Source of the DNA: Prevotellaceae bacterium
GTDB taxonomy: Bacteria > Bacteroidota > Bacteroidia > Bacteroidales > UBA932
Length of the DNA: 7,538 nucleotides
NCBI GenBank assembly: GCA_031284065.1
Contig: JAITAP010000003.1
Coordinates: 1-7,538, forward strand
Direction: 5' to 3'
Each line of letters starts with the position of its first letter. Positions within the stretch are counted from its first letter, which is position 1. Made by a program: the position numbers and the translations under genes. Under the pieces are notes generated by a model that saw nothing but the letters and a program-made list of their open reading frames with translations, was not told the origin of the DNA and searched no databases. Shown here piece by piece: positions 7,291-7,538 of the stretch.

Positions 7291-7538
7291 TATCTAATTT
7301 GCATATAAACTGTTCACATAAAAGGATTTACCCATCACCGGAAGCCTGAGTTTCAAATTTTAAAGGTAGTTAAATAAGTTGGATACTGCCAAATATCTTT
7401 AGATATATTTCTACTAAAAAAACTTAAAAGATGGAATATTCAAATTTTTTCTGACTCGGCGATTGAGTTTAATGTTTTTTGAGCAAATCTGCAAGAAAAA
7501 CGCGTACGTAATCCTAAATAAAGTTTGAAATCCCCACC
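7291..7538. other. AT-rich non-coding leader upstream of purH
   Basis: No convincing gene is seen on either strand. The stretch is clearly richer in A and T than the genes, with many A and T runs, as expected for a promoter region or mRNA leader of purH. I searched the minus strand for the Bacteroidota promoter pattern (TTTG, then TAnnTTTG about 19-21 nt later). Four TTTG elements are present, but none has a good second element at that distance, so I mark no promoter. Within it are a perfect AT-rich inverted repeat (7393-7406), a GC-rich block (7331-7350) and a 13-codon open frame ending just before purH (7335-7294). The upstream gene lies outside the window. Confidence 0.6.
7393..7406. repeat. 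Short AT-rich inverted repeat in the purH leader
   Basis: The two arms ATATCT and AGATAT are perfect reverse complements separated by TT. The position, about 100 nt before the purH start, would suit a binding site for a dimeric regulator. As an RNA hairpin it would be very weak, since the loop is only two bases and the arms are mostly A-T. Repeats of this size arise by chance in AT-rich DNA, so no function is claimed. Confidence 0.35.

Noticed and set aside
6481..7308. Plus-strand open frame of 275 codons opposite purH
   Set aside because: It lies antisense to a fully conserved gene and resembles no protein I know; it is explained by the codon use of purH.
7352..7448. Ten-base direct repeat TTCAAATTTT at 7352-7361 and 7439-7448 as paired operators
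   Set aside because: Low-complexity A/T sequence in an AT-rich leader; two copies are expected by chance often enough that no site is claimed.
7472..7528. Plus-strand mini-frame of 18 codons in the purH leader
   Set aside because: Too short, in AT-rich DNA, with no initiation signal or recognisable product.
1..7538. tRNA, rRNA, CRISPR array, insertion sequence or prophage parts
   Set aside because: Nearly all of the window is covered by six conserved genes, and the gaps show no cloverleaf, spaced repeats, transposase or attachment-site pattern.

Overview
The window carries six complete genes, all read on the minus strand, with one more possible gene start cut off at the left edge. In transcription order (right to left) they are purH, mreB, mreC, mreD, the gene for penicillin-binding protein 2 (PBP2), and rodA. 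The gene order, the long RodA, the Bacteroidota-like MreB and the absence of Shine-Dalgarno sequences before any start point to a Bacteroidota bacterium, probably of the order Bacteroidales, with coding DNA near 50% GC. The genus cannot be told from this window. A complete Rod system suggests a rod-shaped or elongated cell; that is inference.

Layout: positions 7291-7538 are an AT-rich leader without a convincing gene and probably hold control sequences for purH. PurH (7290-5764) makes IMP in the last two steps of de novo purine synthesis. After a 44-nt AT-rich gap the Rod-complex genes begin. They are mreB (5719-4697), a 51-nt gap containing a GC-rich hairpin, mreC (4645-3803), mreD (3806-3279, 4-nt overlap with mreC), PBP2 (3275-1434, GTG start 3 nt after the mreD stop) and rodA (1456-23, 23-nt overlap with the PBP2 gene). 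Two nucleotides after the rodA stop an ATG may open the next gene, which runs off the window.

How the genes work together: MreB is the actin-like filament under the membrane. MreC and MreD link it to the periplasmic and membrane enzymes. RodA polymerises lipid II into glycan strands, and PBP2 cross-links the peptides. Together they build the side wall of the cell. The tight spacing from mreC to rodA implies one transcript and translational coupling, which would keep these partners in balanced amounts, while the mreB-mreC gap with its hairpin is a place where MreB output could be set separately. purH has no functional link to the wall but may be cotranscribed, because no terminator is visible between it and mreB.

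This is essentially a conserved core locus and I see no new defence or mobile system in it. The points most worth a second look are the mreB-mreC hairpin, a block of about 95 extra residues in RodA, the PBP2 start in the same frame as mreD, and the short GC-rich block with a tiny open frame just before purH.
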